From contig CALWAA010000001.1 of assembly GCA_944372725.1 (NCBI GenBank), positions 1 through 34,821 on the forward strand: a stretch of 34,821 nt of DNA, read 5' to 3'. Source of the DNA: an uncultured Bacilli bacterium. GTDB taxonomy: Bacteria > Bacillota_I > Bacilli_A > RF39 > UBA660. Made by a program: the position numbers and the translations under genes. How positions within the stretch are numbered: position 1 is the first letter of the stretch; each line of letters begins with the position of its first letter. Below are positions 1 to 7,879 of this stretch, piece after piece. The notes beneath the pieces are model-generated. The model made no database searches and had not been told where the DNA came from. It saw only the letters and a program-made list of their open reading frames with translations.

Positions 1-2847
1 CGTCCACTTAAGAGTTTATCTAGCATGCTTAAAGGTAAACAAGGACGTTTCCGTCAAAATCTTTTGGGTAAGAGAGTAGACTATTCTGGACGTAGTGTTA
101 TCGTTGTTGGACCAAACCTTAAAATGTATCAATGTGGTATTCCAAAGGAAATGGCTCTTGAACTATTTAAACCTCATGTTATTCATGGACTTGTAGAAGC
201 AGGTCTTGCTCATAACATTAAAGGTGCTAAAAAATTAATTGATACAAGAGATGAATGTGTATGGGATATTGTTGAAGATGTTATTACGGAACATCCAGTA
301 TTACTTAACCGTGCCCCAACTCTTCACAGACTTGGTATTCAAGCTTTTGAACCAAAACTTGTTGGTGGTAAAGCCATTCGTTTGCACCCACTTGTTTGTA
401 CGGGATTTAATGCCGATTTCGATGGTGACCAAATGGCCGTTCATATTCCTCTTTCTGAGGAAGCAAAAGCTGAAGCGAGAATTCTTATGTTATCTGCAAG
501 TAACATTCTAAATCCTAAAGATGGAAAACCAATTGTTACACCAAGCCAAGATATGGTTTTAGGAAATTGTTATTTAACGATTGAAAAAGAGGGCGAAGAA
601 AACGAAGCGAAAGTTTATAAAAATCCAAATGAAGCTTTAATGGCTTATGAACGTCGTGAAATAACCCTTCATACAAGAATAGTTCTTCCTGTAAAATCAT
701 TTAAATATAAATTATTTACGGAAGAACAACAAGATAAATATTTAGTTACAACGGTTGGTAAGATTATATTCAATGAAATTTTACCAGATTCATTCCCTTA
801 TATTAATGAAGGAACAAAAGAAAACATCGAAGGTATTACCCCAAGTAAGTACTTTATTCCAATGGGTTCTAATATTCCGGAGGAAGTTAAGAAAATCGAA
901 ATGCCTAAACCTTTTGTTAAGAAAACCCTTGAATGGATTATTGCCCAAGTATTTAAAAGATATAAAACAACAGAAACTAGTATCATGCTTGATAAATTAA
1001 AAGATTTAGGATTTAAATATTCAACTGTTGCTGGTATTACCGTATCCGTTGCGGATATTAAAAGAAGTGAGAAAAAACCAGAAATTATAGCTAAAGCGAA
1101 AGAAAAAGTTGAAAAAGTAAATAAACAATTTAAACGTGGTTTAATTACTGATGCTGAACGTTATAATAGTGTTATTGAAATTTGGACAGAAGCAAATGAT
1201 GAAGTGAAAAAGGAATTACAAGAAATTTCTAAAGATGATTTTGATAATCCAATTTTCATGATGATGAACTCTAATGCTCGTGGTTCTATTTCTAACTTTA
1301 CCCAACTTGCTGGTATGCGTGGGTTAATGGCAAAACCAGATGGTTCAACTGTTGAAATTCCGATTACTTCATGTTTTATTGAAGGACTTGACGTATCTGA
1401 ATTCTTCTTATCAACTCATGGTTCTCGTAAAGGGTCTGCTGATACGGCTCTACGTACCGCTGACTCTGGATATTTAACAAGACGTTTAGTAGATGTTGCG
1501 CAAGATATCATTGTGAAAGAATTTGATTGTGGAGCTATCGCTGGTGTTGAAGTTTATGATTTAGTCAATGATAAAGATGGTTCTGTTATTGAATCATTAC
1601 AAGAACGTATTTTAGGCAGATATACAGCGAAGAAAGTAATTCATCCGGAAACCAAAGAAATGATTGTAGATAAAGATGAATTAATTACCGAAAATATAGC
1701 AGCTAAAATTGCCAAAGCTGGTGTTAAGAAGGTTGAAATTAGAAGTGTTCTAACTTGTCGTACGCAAAATGGTGTATGTCAAAAATGTTATGGACGTAAC
1801 CTTGCAACAGGTAACCTTGTAGAAACAGGGGAAGCTGTTGGTATTATGGCAGCTCAATCTATTGGTGAACCTGGTACCCAACTTACTATGCGTACTTTCC
1901 ATACCGGAGGTGTTGCTGGAGGCGATGATATCACTCAAGGTCTTCCTCGTGTTGAAGAATTATTTGAAGCTCGTACTCCTAAGTATAAAGCAACCATTTC
2001 GGAAATTAATGGTAAAGTTATATCAATTGAAGAACAAAATGGTAAACATAAAGTTGTGGTAGAAAATGAAGCAGGTATCAGAGAACACATTACAAACTAC
2101 AATACTAAATTACGTGTTGAAGTAGGCGATATGGTTCAAGCTGGTGAAAAATTAACTGAAGGTTCTATTGCGCCAAAAGAATTGCTTGCTGTTACTGACC
2201 CACTTACTGCTCAAGAATATATCTTAAAAGAAATTCAATCTGTATACAAACTTCAAGGTGTTGATATTAACGATAAACACATTGAAATTATTGTTAAGAG
2301 AATGATTAATAAAGTTCGGGTTGTCGATGCTGGTGATACGGACTTTGTAGAAGGCTTAACAGTTTCTCTAAGAGAATTTACGGAAGGGAATAAACCAGTT
2401 ATCTTACGTGGTGGCGTTCCTGCAACCGGTCGACCTATTATGCTAGGTATTACGAAATCTTCTTTAGAGACGGATAGTTACTTATCGGCTGCTTCCTTCC
2501 AAGAAACTACAAGAGTACTTACTGATGCGGCTATTCGTGGTAAAGTAGATTACTTACGTGGCTTGAAAGAAAATGTTATTATTGGTAAACTTATTCCAGC
2601 TGGAACAGGTGCGAAAGAATATAGTGACATTGATATTTATCTTGAAAAAGAATTTATGGAAGATGATGCTTCTGAGTTCTTAGAAGATAAATTAATGGAA
2701 GATGACGAAGATAGTGATTTAAAACTTGATGATGATTCAGCAATGAATGAAGAAGTATCAAGTGAGGTTAACTTTGATGAGGATGCCGATACAGTAGAAG
2801 AAACAGAGGAAGCTATAGCAAACGAAGAAGAAAGCAAAGAAGAATAA
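1..2847 (+). CDS. rpoC: RNA polymerase subunit beta' (5' end outside the window)
   Basis: This is the largest catalytic subunit of RNA polymerase, open in frame 1 from the first base; the ATG at 25 is internal (RPLKSLSSMLKGKQGRF), so about 300 N-terminal residues are missing. The absolutely conserved NADFDGD motif, whose aspartates hold the active-site magnesium, is at local residues 137-143. The second zinc site is seen as DCG near 1525 and CRTQNGVCQKC near 1756-1790, followed by the bridge-helix/trigger-loop region (IGEPGTQLTMRTFHTGG near 1861-1910). After the normal family end there is a tail of roughly 65 residues made almost only of Asp, Glu and Ser. rpoB is expected just upstream. The identification is certain; the role of the acidic tail is unknown. 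Confidence 0.99.
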   Translation, partial: RPLKSLSSMLKGKQGRFRQNLLGKRVDYSGRSVIVVGPNLKMYQCGIPKEMALELFKPHVIHGLVEAGLAHNIKGAKKLIDTRDECVWDIVEDVITEHPVLLNRAPTLHRLGIQAFEPKLVGGKAIRLHPLVCTGFNADFDGDQMAVHIPLSEEAKAEARILMLSASNILNPKDGKPIVTPSQDMVLGNCYLTIEKEGEENEAKVYKNPNEALMAYERREITLHTRIVLPVKSFKYKLFTEEQQDKYLVTTVGKIIFNEILPDSFPYINEGTKENIEGITPSKYFIPMGSNIPEEVKKIEMPKPFVKKTLEWIIAQVFKRYKTTETSIMLDKLKDLGFKYSTVAGITVSVADIKRSEKKPEIIAKAKEKVEKVNKQFKRGLITDAERYNSVIEIWTEANDEVKKELQEISKDDFDNPIFMMMNSNARGSISNFTQLAGMRGLMAKPDGSTVEIPITSCFIEGLDVSEFFLSTHGSRKGSADTALRTADSGYLTRRLVDVAQDIIVKEFDCGAIAGVEVYDLVNDKDGSVIESLQERILGRYTAKKVIHPETKEMIVDKDELITENIAAKIAKAGVKKVEIRSVLTCRTQNGVCQKCYGRNLATGNLVETGEAVGIMAAQSIGEPGTQLTMRTFHTGGVAGGDDITQGLPRVEELFEARTPKYKATISEINGKVISIEEQNGKHKVVVENEAGIREHITNYNTKLRVEVGDMVQAGEKLTEGSIAPKELLAVTDPLTAQEYILKEIQSVYKLQGVDINDKHIEIIVKRMINKVRVVDAGDTDFVEGLTVSLREFTEGNKPVILRGGVPATGRPIMLGITKSSLETDSYLSAASFQETTRVLTDAAIRGKVDYLRGLKENVIIGKLIPAGTGAKEYSDIDIYLEKEFMEDDASEFLEDKLMEDDEDSDLKLDDDSAMNEEVSSEVNFDEDADTVEETEEAIANEEESKEE

Positions 2848-2860
2848 TGCTTTCTTTTTT
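2825..2860 (+). terminator. Rho-independent terminator of rpoC
   Basis: GAAAGC (2830-2835) pairs with GCTTTC (2849-2854), extended outward by A-T pairs, and is followed by a run of T. The left arm lies inside the rpoC coding end and the loop contains the stop codon. Confidence 0.8.
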
Positions 2861-2861
2861 C

Positions 2862-2889
2862 TTGCCTTTTATTTATTTTATGATATACT
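2862..2889 (+). promoter_or_regulatory. sigma-A promoter, extended -10
   Basis: TTGCCT (2862-2867), a 16-nt spacer and TATACT (2884-2889) preceded by TG at 2881-2882. It drives the two-gene unit starting at 2913. Confidence 0.75.
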
Positions 2890-2912
2890 TTTATTAGAGA
2901 GTGATGTTTATA

Positions 2913-4169
2913 ATGAAATGGGTTGGATGGATTAGTTTCTTTTTAGTTGTGATAGGTCTTGCTGTAGGTGGTTTCTTTTTAGCATCTAGTTTTAATCGTG
3001 ATACTTTTCTATTTAAAGAGGTAGAACTTCTCGATTATAATGACTACACATTAAATGATTTTGTTGAACAAGATGTTATTTGTAAGAATGAGAAATGTAC
3101 TTTTAAAGATAAAGATGTAATTTTTACGATTAGTGAAGTAAAAGAATTAGGTCCTCAAGATGTAACTTTAAAACTTGAATATGAAGGAGAAAATTTTGAG
3201 AAAACTTTTCATGTAGATGTTGTAGATAAGAAAAAACCGGAAATTATTTTAAATGAAACAGCGATTATTGTTGATTTGAATGAAAAAATAGATGTTGCTT
3301 CTTATATTACCGAGGTAAAAGATAATTATGATACTTTAAATGCTGATGATATTGAAATTGAAAATAATGTTGATTTAAAAAATCCTGGGGATTATGAAAT
3401 TGTTTATACAATTAAGGATTCTTCTGGAAATATAGGGAAATCTATTTTAAAAGTAAAAGTGAAAGGTGATAGAGAAGTTACATCTTCCAAGGATGATAAG
3501 AAAGAAGAAGTAGTAAAAGAAAAAATTGCTTTAAATTATAGTGTTAGTGGTTTATTTAGTGATAGTGGAACTTTGCTTCAAGGAAAAACACAATCTTTAG
3601 TAAATAAGGATATTGAAATTGGTTGGGATAGTACTTTTAAAGTAAAAGCAAGTATTGATGCTAAAGGTAAAGTGGGTTTAATTGTTAGTAATAAAGAAAT
3701 TACGGGGAATGAACTAGAGGCTTTTAATGGAGCTCTTCCGCAAATTGATGCAAAAGAAGTAAAAACTAATGAAACGGCTAGTTTTGAATATACTTTTAAT
3801 AAGGAAGGAACTTATTATGTTTCTGTTATTGTTTGGGATGAAGATAATCAAGTTGTTGTGAAAAAAGATTTTTGTCTTCATTTAAGTGTACCCGATGAAG
3901 TAAAAGATATGAAAATTACAACCGAAGATAAAGGCAGTTATCTAGTGATTGATTGTGATTATATAGGTGGTGGCGATAATACTTATTATTTCATAGTTGC
4001 TATTACTGATTCTGATGACCCAAAAGCTGGTAGTGAGGAAATAATTGTTACTGAAGATAATGAAATAAGACTTTATTATACGAGTGGTTATTACTATAAT
4101 TTGGCTGGTATGTTAGTAACAGAAAATGAAGATTTAGTTATGATGAAAACATTAAAAGTACAAAAGTAG
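2913..4169 (+). CDS. Membrane-anchored surface protein with Ig-like domain
   Basis: This 418-residue protein has one N-terminal hydrophobic segment (about residues 2-25) and no lipobox, so it should be a signal-anchored protein facing outward. Residues about 95-185 read as a bacterial Ig-like/DUF5011 module (KKPEIILNE, then NPGDYEIVYTIKDSSGNIG), a family typical of Gram-positive surface proteins. A lysine-rich linker follows, then a second beta-rich region with the pattern EGTYYVSVIVWDE that resembles a PKD-like fold. I chose ATG 2913 over GTG 2901 and ATG 2904 because GAGTGAT at 2899-2905 is correctly placed as a ribosome site for 2913 only. No enzyme motif is visible. A structural or adhesive role is inference. 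Confidence 0.75.
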   Translation: MKWVGWISFFLVVIGLAVGGFFLASSFNRDTFLFKEVELLDYNDYTLNDFVEQDVICKNEKCTFKDKDVIFTISEVKELGPQDVTLKLEYEGENFEKTFHVDVVDKKKPEIILNETAIIVDLNEKIDVASYITEVKDNYDTLNADDIEIENNVDLKNPGDYEIVYTIKDSSGNIGKSILKVKVKGDREVTSSKDDKKEEVVKEKIALNYSVSGLFSDSGTLLQGKTQSLVNKDIEIGWDSTFKVKASIDAKGKVGLIVSNKEITGNELEAFNGALPQIDAKEVKTNETASFEYTFNKEGTYYVSVIVWDEDNQVVVKKDFCLHLSVPDEVKDMKITTEDKGSYLVIDCDYIGGGDNTYYFIVAITDSDDPKAGSEEIIVTEDNEIRLYYTSGYYYNLAGMLVTENEDLVMMKTLKVQK

Positions 4170-4186
4170 AAAGTTAGGGGATTTCG

Positions 4187-5011
4187 GTGAATATATTAAC
4201 TAAATTAAAAGAAGTTGAAGAAAAGGTTGAAAAATTATATTTGTATTTAGTTCGGTTAGAAATTAGTGGGCAAAAACAAAGTAAAGAATATCGGCAAGTG
4301 ATGCAAAAGATTGATGGTTTAACTAAAGTGGAAAGTAGTCTGTTAATCGATACAAAAGATTATTATGATGATATGAAAAAAGAAATACAATTAGACTGTT
4401 TCTCTCGTTTTCCTATTCATTTAGGGTTTTCTACTGATGCTTCCACTTTAAGACTTTATTATTTACTTGAAAGCATTTGTGGAGATGCCGGGATAGAATA
4501 TGCGAATGCCCTTAATTATGATATTCACCGTGTATTATTAAAATTTTTAGAACAGATGATTGATAATCCTTATTATGAAGAGATTAGACGGGATTTAATT
4601 TATTTTAAATATGATATTATTTTTTTAGATTATAATTTAGAAAGTGATTTTTTGCTAGAAAATGATTTAACAAGAATATCACTTGAAGCTAGAGCATTAC
4701 AAGATGAAGTGCCTAGTCATAAGTATATTGAACAAGCTATTTTAGTTTGGGAAATAGAAGAAGCGATAAAGCAAATAGAATGTATTGGGGATATTAGTGA
4801 AAATACTAATAATCATTCTTTAGTAATTATAAAGATGATGCAAATATTTGCAAGAATGGCACTTTGTACTGAAAGAGAACTTAATTTTGTAATGGATGAT
4901 GTTCATTATTTAATGGAAAATAATGAAATAGATTTACAAATTAAAACAATTATGATGGAAATGGCTGAGATTTTCGAGCAAATTCAAAGTAGTTTTTACT
5001 TTTCAAGATAA
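4187..5011 (+). CDS. Helical protein of unknown function
   Basis: I do not recognise this 274-residue protein. It is predicted almost all alpha-helical, acidic, with no signal peptide or membrane segment; the first 60 residues have heptad-like spacing suggesting a short coiled coil. It starts 17 nt after the preceding stop, with no promoter between, so it is likely co-transcribed with the surface protein at 2913. The start is GTG, supported by TTAGGGGA at 4174-4181 five bases upstream; no in-frame ATG lies nearby. No histidine, cysteine or acidic cluster stands out as catalytic. A cytoplasmic partner or scaffold is possible but unsupported. Confidence 0.7.
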   Translation: MNILTKLKEVEEKVEKLYLYLVRLEISGQKQSKEYRQVMQKIDGLTKVESSLLIDTKDYYDDMKKEIQLDCFSRFPIHLGFSTDASTLRLYYLLESICGDAGIEYANALNYDIHRVLLKFLEQMIDNPYYEEIRRDLIYFKYDIIFLDYNLESDFLLENDLTRISLEARALQDEVPSHKYIEQAILVWEIEEAIKQIECIGDISENTNNHSLVIIKMMQIFARMALCTERELNFVMDDVHYLMENNEIDLQIKTIMMEMAEIFEQIQSSFYFSR

Positions 5012-5017
5012 ATTTTC

Positions 5018-5046
5018 TTGCACAATCATAAAATATAGTATATAAT
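5018..5046 (+). promoter_or_regulatory. sigma-A promoter of the glyS operon
   Basis: TTGCAC (5018-5023), 17-nt spacer, TATAAT (5041-5046). Transcription should begin near 5053, leaving about 134 nt of leader before the first gene. Confidence 0.85.
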
Positions 5047-5052
5047 TTAGTT

Positions 5053-5171
5053 ATAAAAGTGTTGATGGAATTGGCAACTCCGGAGCTATATAAAAAAAGT
5101 AGATTTCTCTAGAAGAAATAAGTAACCGCTTGGGTAATTACTCGTCCCTATGTTTCTTTTAGAGTTTTTTT
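5053..5171 (+). promoter_or_regulatory. Leader attenuator with T-box-like core upstream of glyS
   Basis: The leader ends in a strong terminator: CTCTAGAAGAAA (5107-5118) pairs along its whole length with TTTCTTTTAGAG (5153-5164), followed by seven T. The 34-nt apical region is not a simple loop. It contains AACCGC (5124-5129) and ACTCGTCCCTATGTTT (5141-5156), which match the conserved 3' part of Firmicute T-box leaders such as Bacillus glyQS. The GGGTGG that normally precedes AACCGC and contains the tRNA-acceptor-pairing UGGN is absent; the sequence there reads AATAAGT. Only about 70 nt precede the core, too short for a normal Stem I. GTTG (5061-5064) and CAAC (5074-5077) can form a small hairpin. 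I read it as a reduced or decayed T-box controlling glyS; another small regulatory RNA is possible. Confidence 0.55.
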
Positions 5172-5186
5172 AATTCAGGAGGGTTT

Positions 5187-5546
5187 ATGGGAGATGTTAG
5201 ATGTAAAATAGAAGCAATTGTTCTTTTAGAAAATCAAATAGGTTCATTATTGCAAAAACGGGAATATGCGATAAAATCCGGACAAGTTGTAGAAGTAAAT
5301 GGGCGAGTTCTTACTAATGGAGAGTATATTCGTTATCTTACCAAAGAGATGATTCAATACGAAGAAGAAAAATTAGAAGTTATCGAAGATGTTTTAATAA
5401 ACGGACCAGTAGATGAATTATATCGTATTTATGAAGATATTGCCAAAGAACCAAAAGATGAATTTAAAATGGAAAGATTGCTTACTATTTTTGATTTAAT
5501 TGAAAGAAAAGAGGCAAAAAAGGAAAGAAGGAGATCATATGAGTAA
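5187..5546 (+). CDS. Small helical protein of unknown function, glyS operon
   Basis: This 119-residue charged protein is not a family I recognise. It is helical, rich in Glu, Lys and Arg, has no membrane segment, and ends in a strongly basic stretch (KEAKKERRR). It has a very strong ribosome site, AGGAGGG at 5177-5183, only three bases before the ATG. Its last eight bases overlap the start of glyS, so the two are translationally coupled and share the attenuated leader. The basic tail would fit RNA or tRNA contact, but that is only suggested by the neighbour. Confidence 0.75.
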   Translation: MGDVRCKIEAIVLLENQIGSLLQKREYAIKSGQVVEVNGRVLTNGEYIRYLTKEMIQYEEEKLEVIEDVLINGPVDELYRIYEDIAKEPKDEFKMERLLTIFDLIERKEAKKERRRSYE

Positions 5547-6918
5547 GATTACACAAGAAGAAATCGTGAATTATGCCAAACAGTATGGCTTTATTTTTCA
5601 AGGAAGTGAGATATATGGAGGTTTAGCAAATACTTGGGATTATGGACCACTCGGAAGAGAGTTAAAAGAAAATTTAAGAAGAGCTTGGTGGAAAAAGTTT
5701 GTTCAAGAAAATCCATACAATTATGGACTTGATAGTGCAATTCTTATGAATCCCGAAGTATGGGTAGCAAGCGGTCACGTAACAAACTTTAATGACCCTT
5801 TAGTAGATTGTAAAGCTTGTAAGGCTAGATTTCGAGCTGATAAATTAATCGAAGAACATACTAAGGGCAAAGAAACTGGTGATGGTTGGAGTAATGAAGA
5901 ATTAGAAAATTATCTTATTACTCATGAAATTAAATGTCCAAAGTGTGGCAAACAAGATTTTACTTCGATTCGTAAGTTTAATTTACTTTTTGAAACTCAT
6001 CAAGGAGTTACAGAAGATAGTAAATCAAAAGTATATCTAAGAGGAGAAACAGCCCAAGGAATATTTGTTAATTTCTTAAATGTTTGGAGAAGTATGAGAG
6101 CAAAAGTTCCTTTTGGTATATGTCAAACAGGTAAAAGTTTTCGTAATGAAATTACACCTGGAAACTTTATTTTTAGAACAAGAGAATTTGAACAAATGGA
6201 ACTTGAATTTTTCTGTAAGCCTGGAGAAGATTTAGATTGGTTTGGTTATTGGAAAAATTTTTGTTTAGATTTCTTGAAAACTTTAGGTATTAATAAAGAC
6301 AATTTAAGATATCGTGACCATGCCAAAGAAGAGTTATCTTTTTATAGTGTTGCAACTACTGATATTGAATATTTATTCCCAATGGGTTGGGGAGAATTAT
6401 GGGGTATCGCTGACCGTACTGATTATGATTTAGGCGTTCATATGGAACATTCTGGCGTTGATTTAAGATATTTAGACCCAGAAACAAATGAAAAATATTT
6501 ACCATATGTTATTGAACCTAGTGTGGGATTAGATAGACTTTTATATGCAGTATTAGTGGATGCTTATACCAAAGAAACACTAGACAATGGTGAAGAAAGG
6601 GAAGTACTTAAAATTCACCCAGCTTTAGCACCAACGAAAATAACAATCTTACCTTTAATTAAAAAAGTTCATGGTGATAAAGCAATGGATTTATATGGAG
6701 ATTTAGCAAAATACTTTATGTGCACGATTGATACATCTGGTTCTATTGGTAAAAGATATAGAAGAAGTGATGCAGTAGGTACACCTCTTTGTATCACAGT
6801 AGATGATGAAACAATTAATAATGATACTGTAACAGTAAGAAATAGAGATACAATGGAACAAATTACATTACCAATTAGTGATTTAAAAGATTATATTGAA
6901 GATGTAATTAAATTTTAA
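5539..6918 (+). CDS. glyS: Glycyl-tRNA synthetase, single-chain class II type
   Basis: The enzyme charges tRNA-Gly with glycine in the cytoplasm. This is the homodimeric, eukaryote-like form of 459 residues, not the alpha2beta2 form of most bacteria. The N-terminal part carries YGGLANTWDYGPLG (25-39). A four-cysteine zinc site is at C91, C94, C133 and C136. Motif 2 is FRNE (201-204) with FRTREFEQMELEFF (212-225), and motif 3 is PSVGLDRLLYAVL near residue 326. The C-terminal anticodon-binding domain follows (IHPALAPTKITILPL onward). The start is ATG 5539 with AAGAAGGAGAT directly upstream; a longer in-frame reading from 5500 lacks such a site. It overlaps the preceding gene by eight bases. In Bacilli glyS is often followed by dnaG and sigA, which are not here; an accessory region begins instead. 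Confidence 0.97.
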   Translation: MSKITQEEIVNYAKQYGFIFQGSEIYGGLANTWDYGPLGRELKENLRRAWWKKFVQENPYNYGLDSAILMNPEVWVASGHVTNFNDPLVDCKACKARFRADKLIEEHTKGKETGDGWSNEELENYLITHEIKCPKCGKQDFTSIRKFNLLFETHQGVTEDSKSKVYLRGETAQGIFVNFLNVWRSMRAKVPFGICQTGKSFRNEITPGNFIFRTREFEQMELEFFCKPGEDLDWFGYWKNFCLDFLKTLGINKDNLRYRDHAKEELSFYSVATTDIEYLFPMGWGELWGIADRTDYDLGVHMEHSGVDLRYLDPETNEKYLPYVIEPSVGLDRLLYAVLVDAYTKETLDNGEEREVLKIHPALAPTKITILPLIKKVHGDKAMDLYGDLAKYFMCTIDTSGSIGKRYRRSDAVGTPLCITVDDETINNDTVTVRNRDTMEQITLPISDLKDYIEDVIKF

Positions 6919-6919
6919 C

Positions 6920-6948
6920 TTGTATTTATTAAAAAAATAAATTATAAT
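6920..6948 (+). promoter_or_regulatory. sigma-A promoter of an intergenic small RNA
   Basis: TTGTAT (6920-6925), 17-nt spacer, perfect TATAAT (6943-6948), starting right after the glyS stop. The predicted start is about 6955. Confidence 0.7.
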
Positions 6949-6954
6949 TAATTT

Positions 6955-7050
6955 AGTAGAGCATTAGGTAACTAAATGTCTACTTATTTCTTTTTGCAGA
7001 CATTAACCGTCATGTTGTTGCAAACTATGATGATGGTTGATGTCTTTTTT
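6955..7050 (+). ncRNA. Candidate small RNA, about 96 nt, two hairpins
   Basis: The predicted transcript begins with hairpin one: AGTAGA(G)CATT (6955-6965) pairs with AATGTCTACT (6975-6984) with one bulged G. A U-rich linker follows, then a 16-bp terminator stem, AGACATTAACCGTCAT (6998-7013) with ATGATGGTTGATGTCT (7030-7045), which has only two G-U pairs and ends in six T. The same hairpin can also end glyS readthrough. I recognise no known family. A promoter and terminator exactly framing a hairpin-rich non-coding stretch is the support; function unknown. Confidence 0.5.
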
Positions 7051-7234
7051 GGTCTAAGTCAAGATATAAGTAATTGGAGCAACTTCCTCATACTAACCAC
7101 ACAACTCTTTCTATTACTTATCAACCAAAACCCCTAAGAGTAAAGGAGGTAAGACTAATAGTAGGAATTATCTGGTAGACACCAGCCCTAATGCTCGAGT
7201 ATTTATTATGAATGAAAGTATCAAAAAAAGCAAG
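7051..7234. other. Non-coding stretch between small RNA and xre terminators
   Basis: I see no credible gene on either strand. It is unusually A/C-rich on the + strand near 7095-7135, and holds a 9-bp inverted repeat ATAAGTAAT/ATTACTTAT (about 7065 and 7118), a small CTGGT-AGAC-ACCAG hairpin (about 7172-7185), and a perfect ribosome-site-like AAAGGAGGT (7142-7150) with no start codon at a usable distance. It could be a decayed gene end. Confidence 0.4.
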
Positions 7235-7265
7235 AAAAAGCGTTCGACAGAGTTCGACGCTTTTT
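7235..7265. terminator. Bidirectional hairpin AAAAAGCGTT / GACGCTTTTT
   Basis: A ten-base-pair stem (7235-7244 with 7256-7265, one G-U) has A on one flank and T on the other, so it can work as a terminator in either direction. The loop region contains a direct repeat GTTCGAC (7242-7248 and 7252-7258), and GTCGA recurs at 7275-7279. Confidence 0.5.
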
Positions 7266-7286
7266 GACATTTATGTCGAAAATATC

Positions 7287-7312
7287 AAAAAAACACCTTA
7301 GTTATTTAAGGT
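7287..7312 (-). terminator. Terminator of the first xre gene
   Basis: Read on the minus strand, ACCTTA-AATAAC-TAAGGT is followed by G and seven T. It overlaps the stop codon of the gene at 7302. Confidence 0.75.
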
Positions 7313-7757
7313 ATTTAGGACTATCAGTTTTACCTAAAAGGTAGTCAGCAGAAATATTATATTTTTTACAAAGATAAAATATAAAGTCAACAGTAATTGA
7401 ATTTTTATTGTTTTCGTATTTACTTAATGTGCTTCGCTTACAATTTAATTTTTTTATGAATTCTTCTTGAGTTAATCCTTTTTCTTTACGAATTGCTTTT
7501 AATTTTATTCCAATATTATTATAATCAATATCTTTTTTCATGTGTTTATAGTTTGTTTGATTAGTAAATTTAAAAAAATAATCAAAAGAAATATTAAAAT
7601 AATTACAAAAATTATTTAAATGTTTAAGGGGAATTGTTTTATATTGCGTTTCGTATAAACCATATGTTTTTTTACTAATCCCTAATATATTTGCTATTTT
7701 TTCTTGTGTAATTAAATCATAAGTTCTAATTTCTTTTAGTATAGCGCCATAATTCAT
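7302..7757 (-). CDS. XRE-family regulator with two HTH domains (copy 1)
   Basis: This is a 151-residue DNA-binding protein with two Cro/C1-type helix-turn-helix domains in one chain. Domain 1 is about residues 3-60 (ITQEKIANILGISKKTYGLYE) and domain 2 about 80-145 (LTQEEFIKKLNCKRSTLSKYE, ending NISADYLLGK). The N-terminal domain is very close to that of copy 2 (7880-8320); both share MNYG, RTYDLITQ, KTYGLYETQ and IPLKHLN, so they are paralogues. ATG 7757 is chosen over ATG 7769 because GGTGAT lies at the right distance and both paralogues then begin MNYG. Two domains in one chain could bind two half-sites without dimerising. Targets are not proven; the shared upstream boxes suggest autoregulation. 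Confidence 0.9.
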   Translation of the reverse strand: MNYGAILKEIRTYDLITQEKIANILGISKKTYGLYETQYKTIPLKHLNNFCNYFNISFDYFFKFTNQTNYKHMKKDIDYNNIGIKLKAIRKEKGLTQEEFIKKLNCKRSTLSKYENNKNSITVDFIFYLCKKYNISADYLLGKTDSPKYLK

Positions 7758-7772
7758 TATTATCACCATGCC

Positions 7773-7813
7773 AATTTTCTCACAAATAATTTTTTAAAAC
7801 GAAAAAGCCTTAC
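7773..7813. promoter_or_regulatory. Conserved upstream box pair of xre copy 1
   Basis: AATTTTCTCA (7773-7782) and CGAAAAAGCCTTAC (7800-7813) with a 17-nt gap recur identically and at identical spacing upstream of xre copy 2. They lie between the xre start and a divergent promoter, the usual place for an operator. Confidence 0.5.
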
Positions 7814-7830
7814 TTTTAGAACAATTTTTC

Positions 7831-7859
7831 TTGATTAATTATTTTGGAGATGCTATAAT
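7831..7859 (+). promoter_or_regulatory. Divergent sigma-A promoter, reads antisense into xre copy 2
   Basis: TTGATT (7831-7836), 17-nt spacer, TATAAT (7854-7859). No + strand gene follows before 8470; the transcript would run antisense through copy 2. A palindrome AGAATT-GAA-AATTCT (7866-7880) covers the predicted start site. Confidence 0.6.
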
Positions 7860-7879
7860 TAATTTAGAATTGAAAATTC

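Noticed and set aside
6976..7137. A 53-codon hydrophobic frame starting MSTYFFLQ, recalling small type I toxins such as BsrG/TxpA.
   Set aside because: It runs straight through the strong terminator at 6998-7050, has only a weak ribosome site, and the resemblance is limited to the first few residues.
7208..7267. A 19-codon basic frame (MNESIKKSKKKRSTEFDAF).
   Set aside because: No ribosome site, and it is made of the two arms of the hairpin at 7235-7265.
7235..7280. Repeats of GTTCGAC/GTCGA as a possible CRISPR-like or iteron array.
   Set aside because: Only two full copies three bases apart, explained by the arms of a terminator hairpin.
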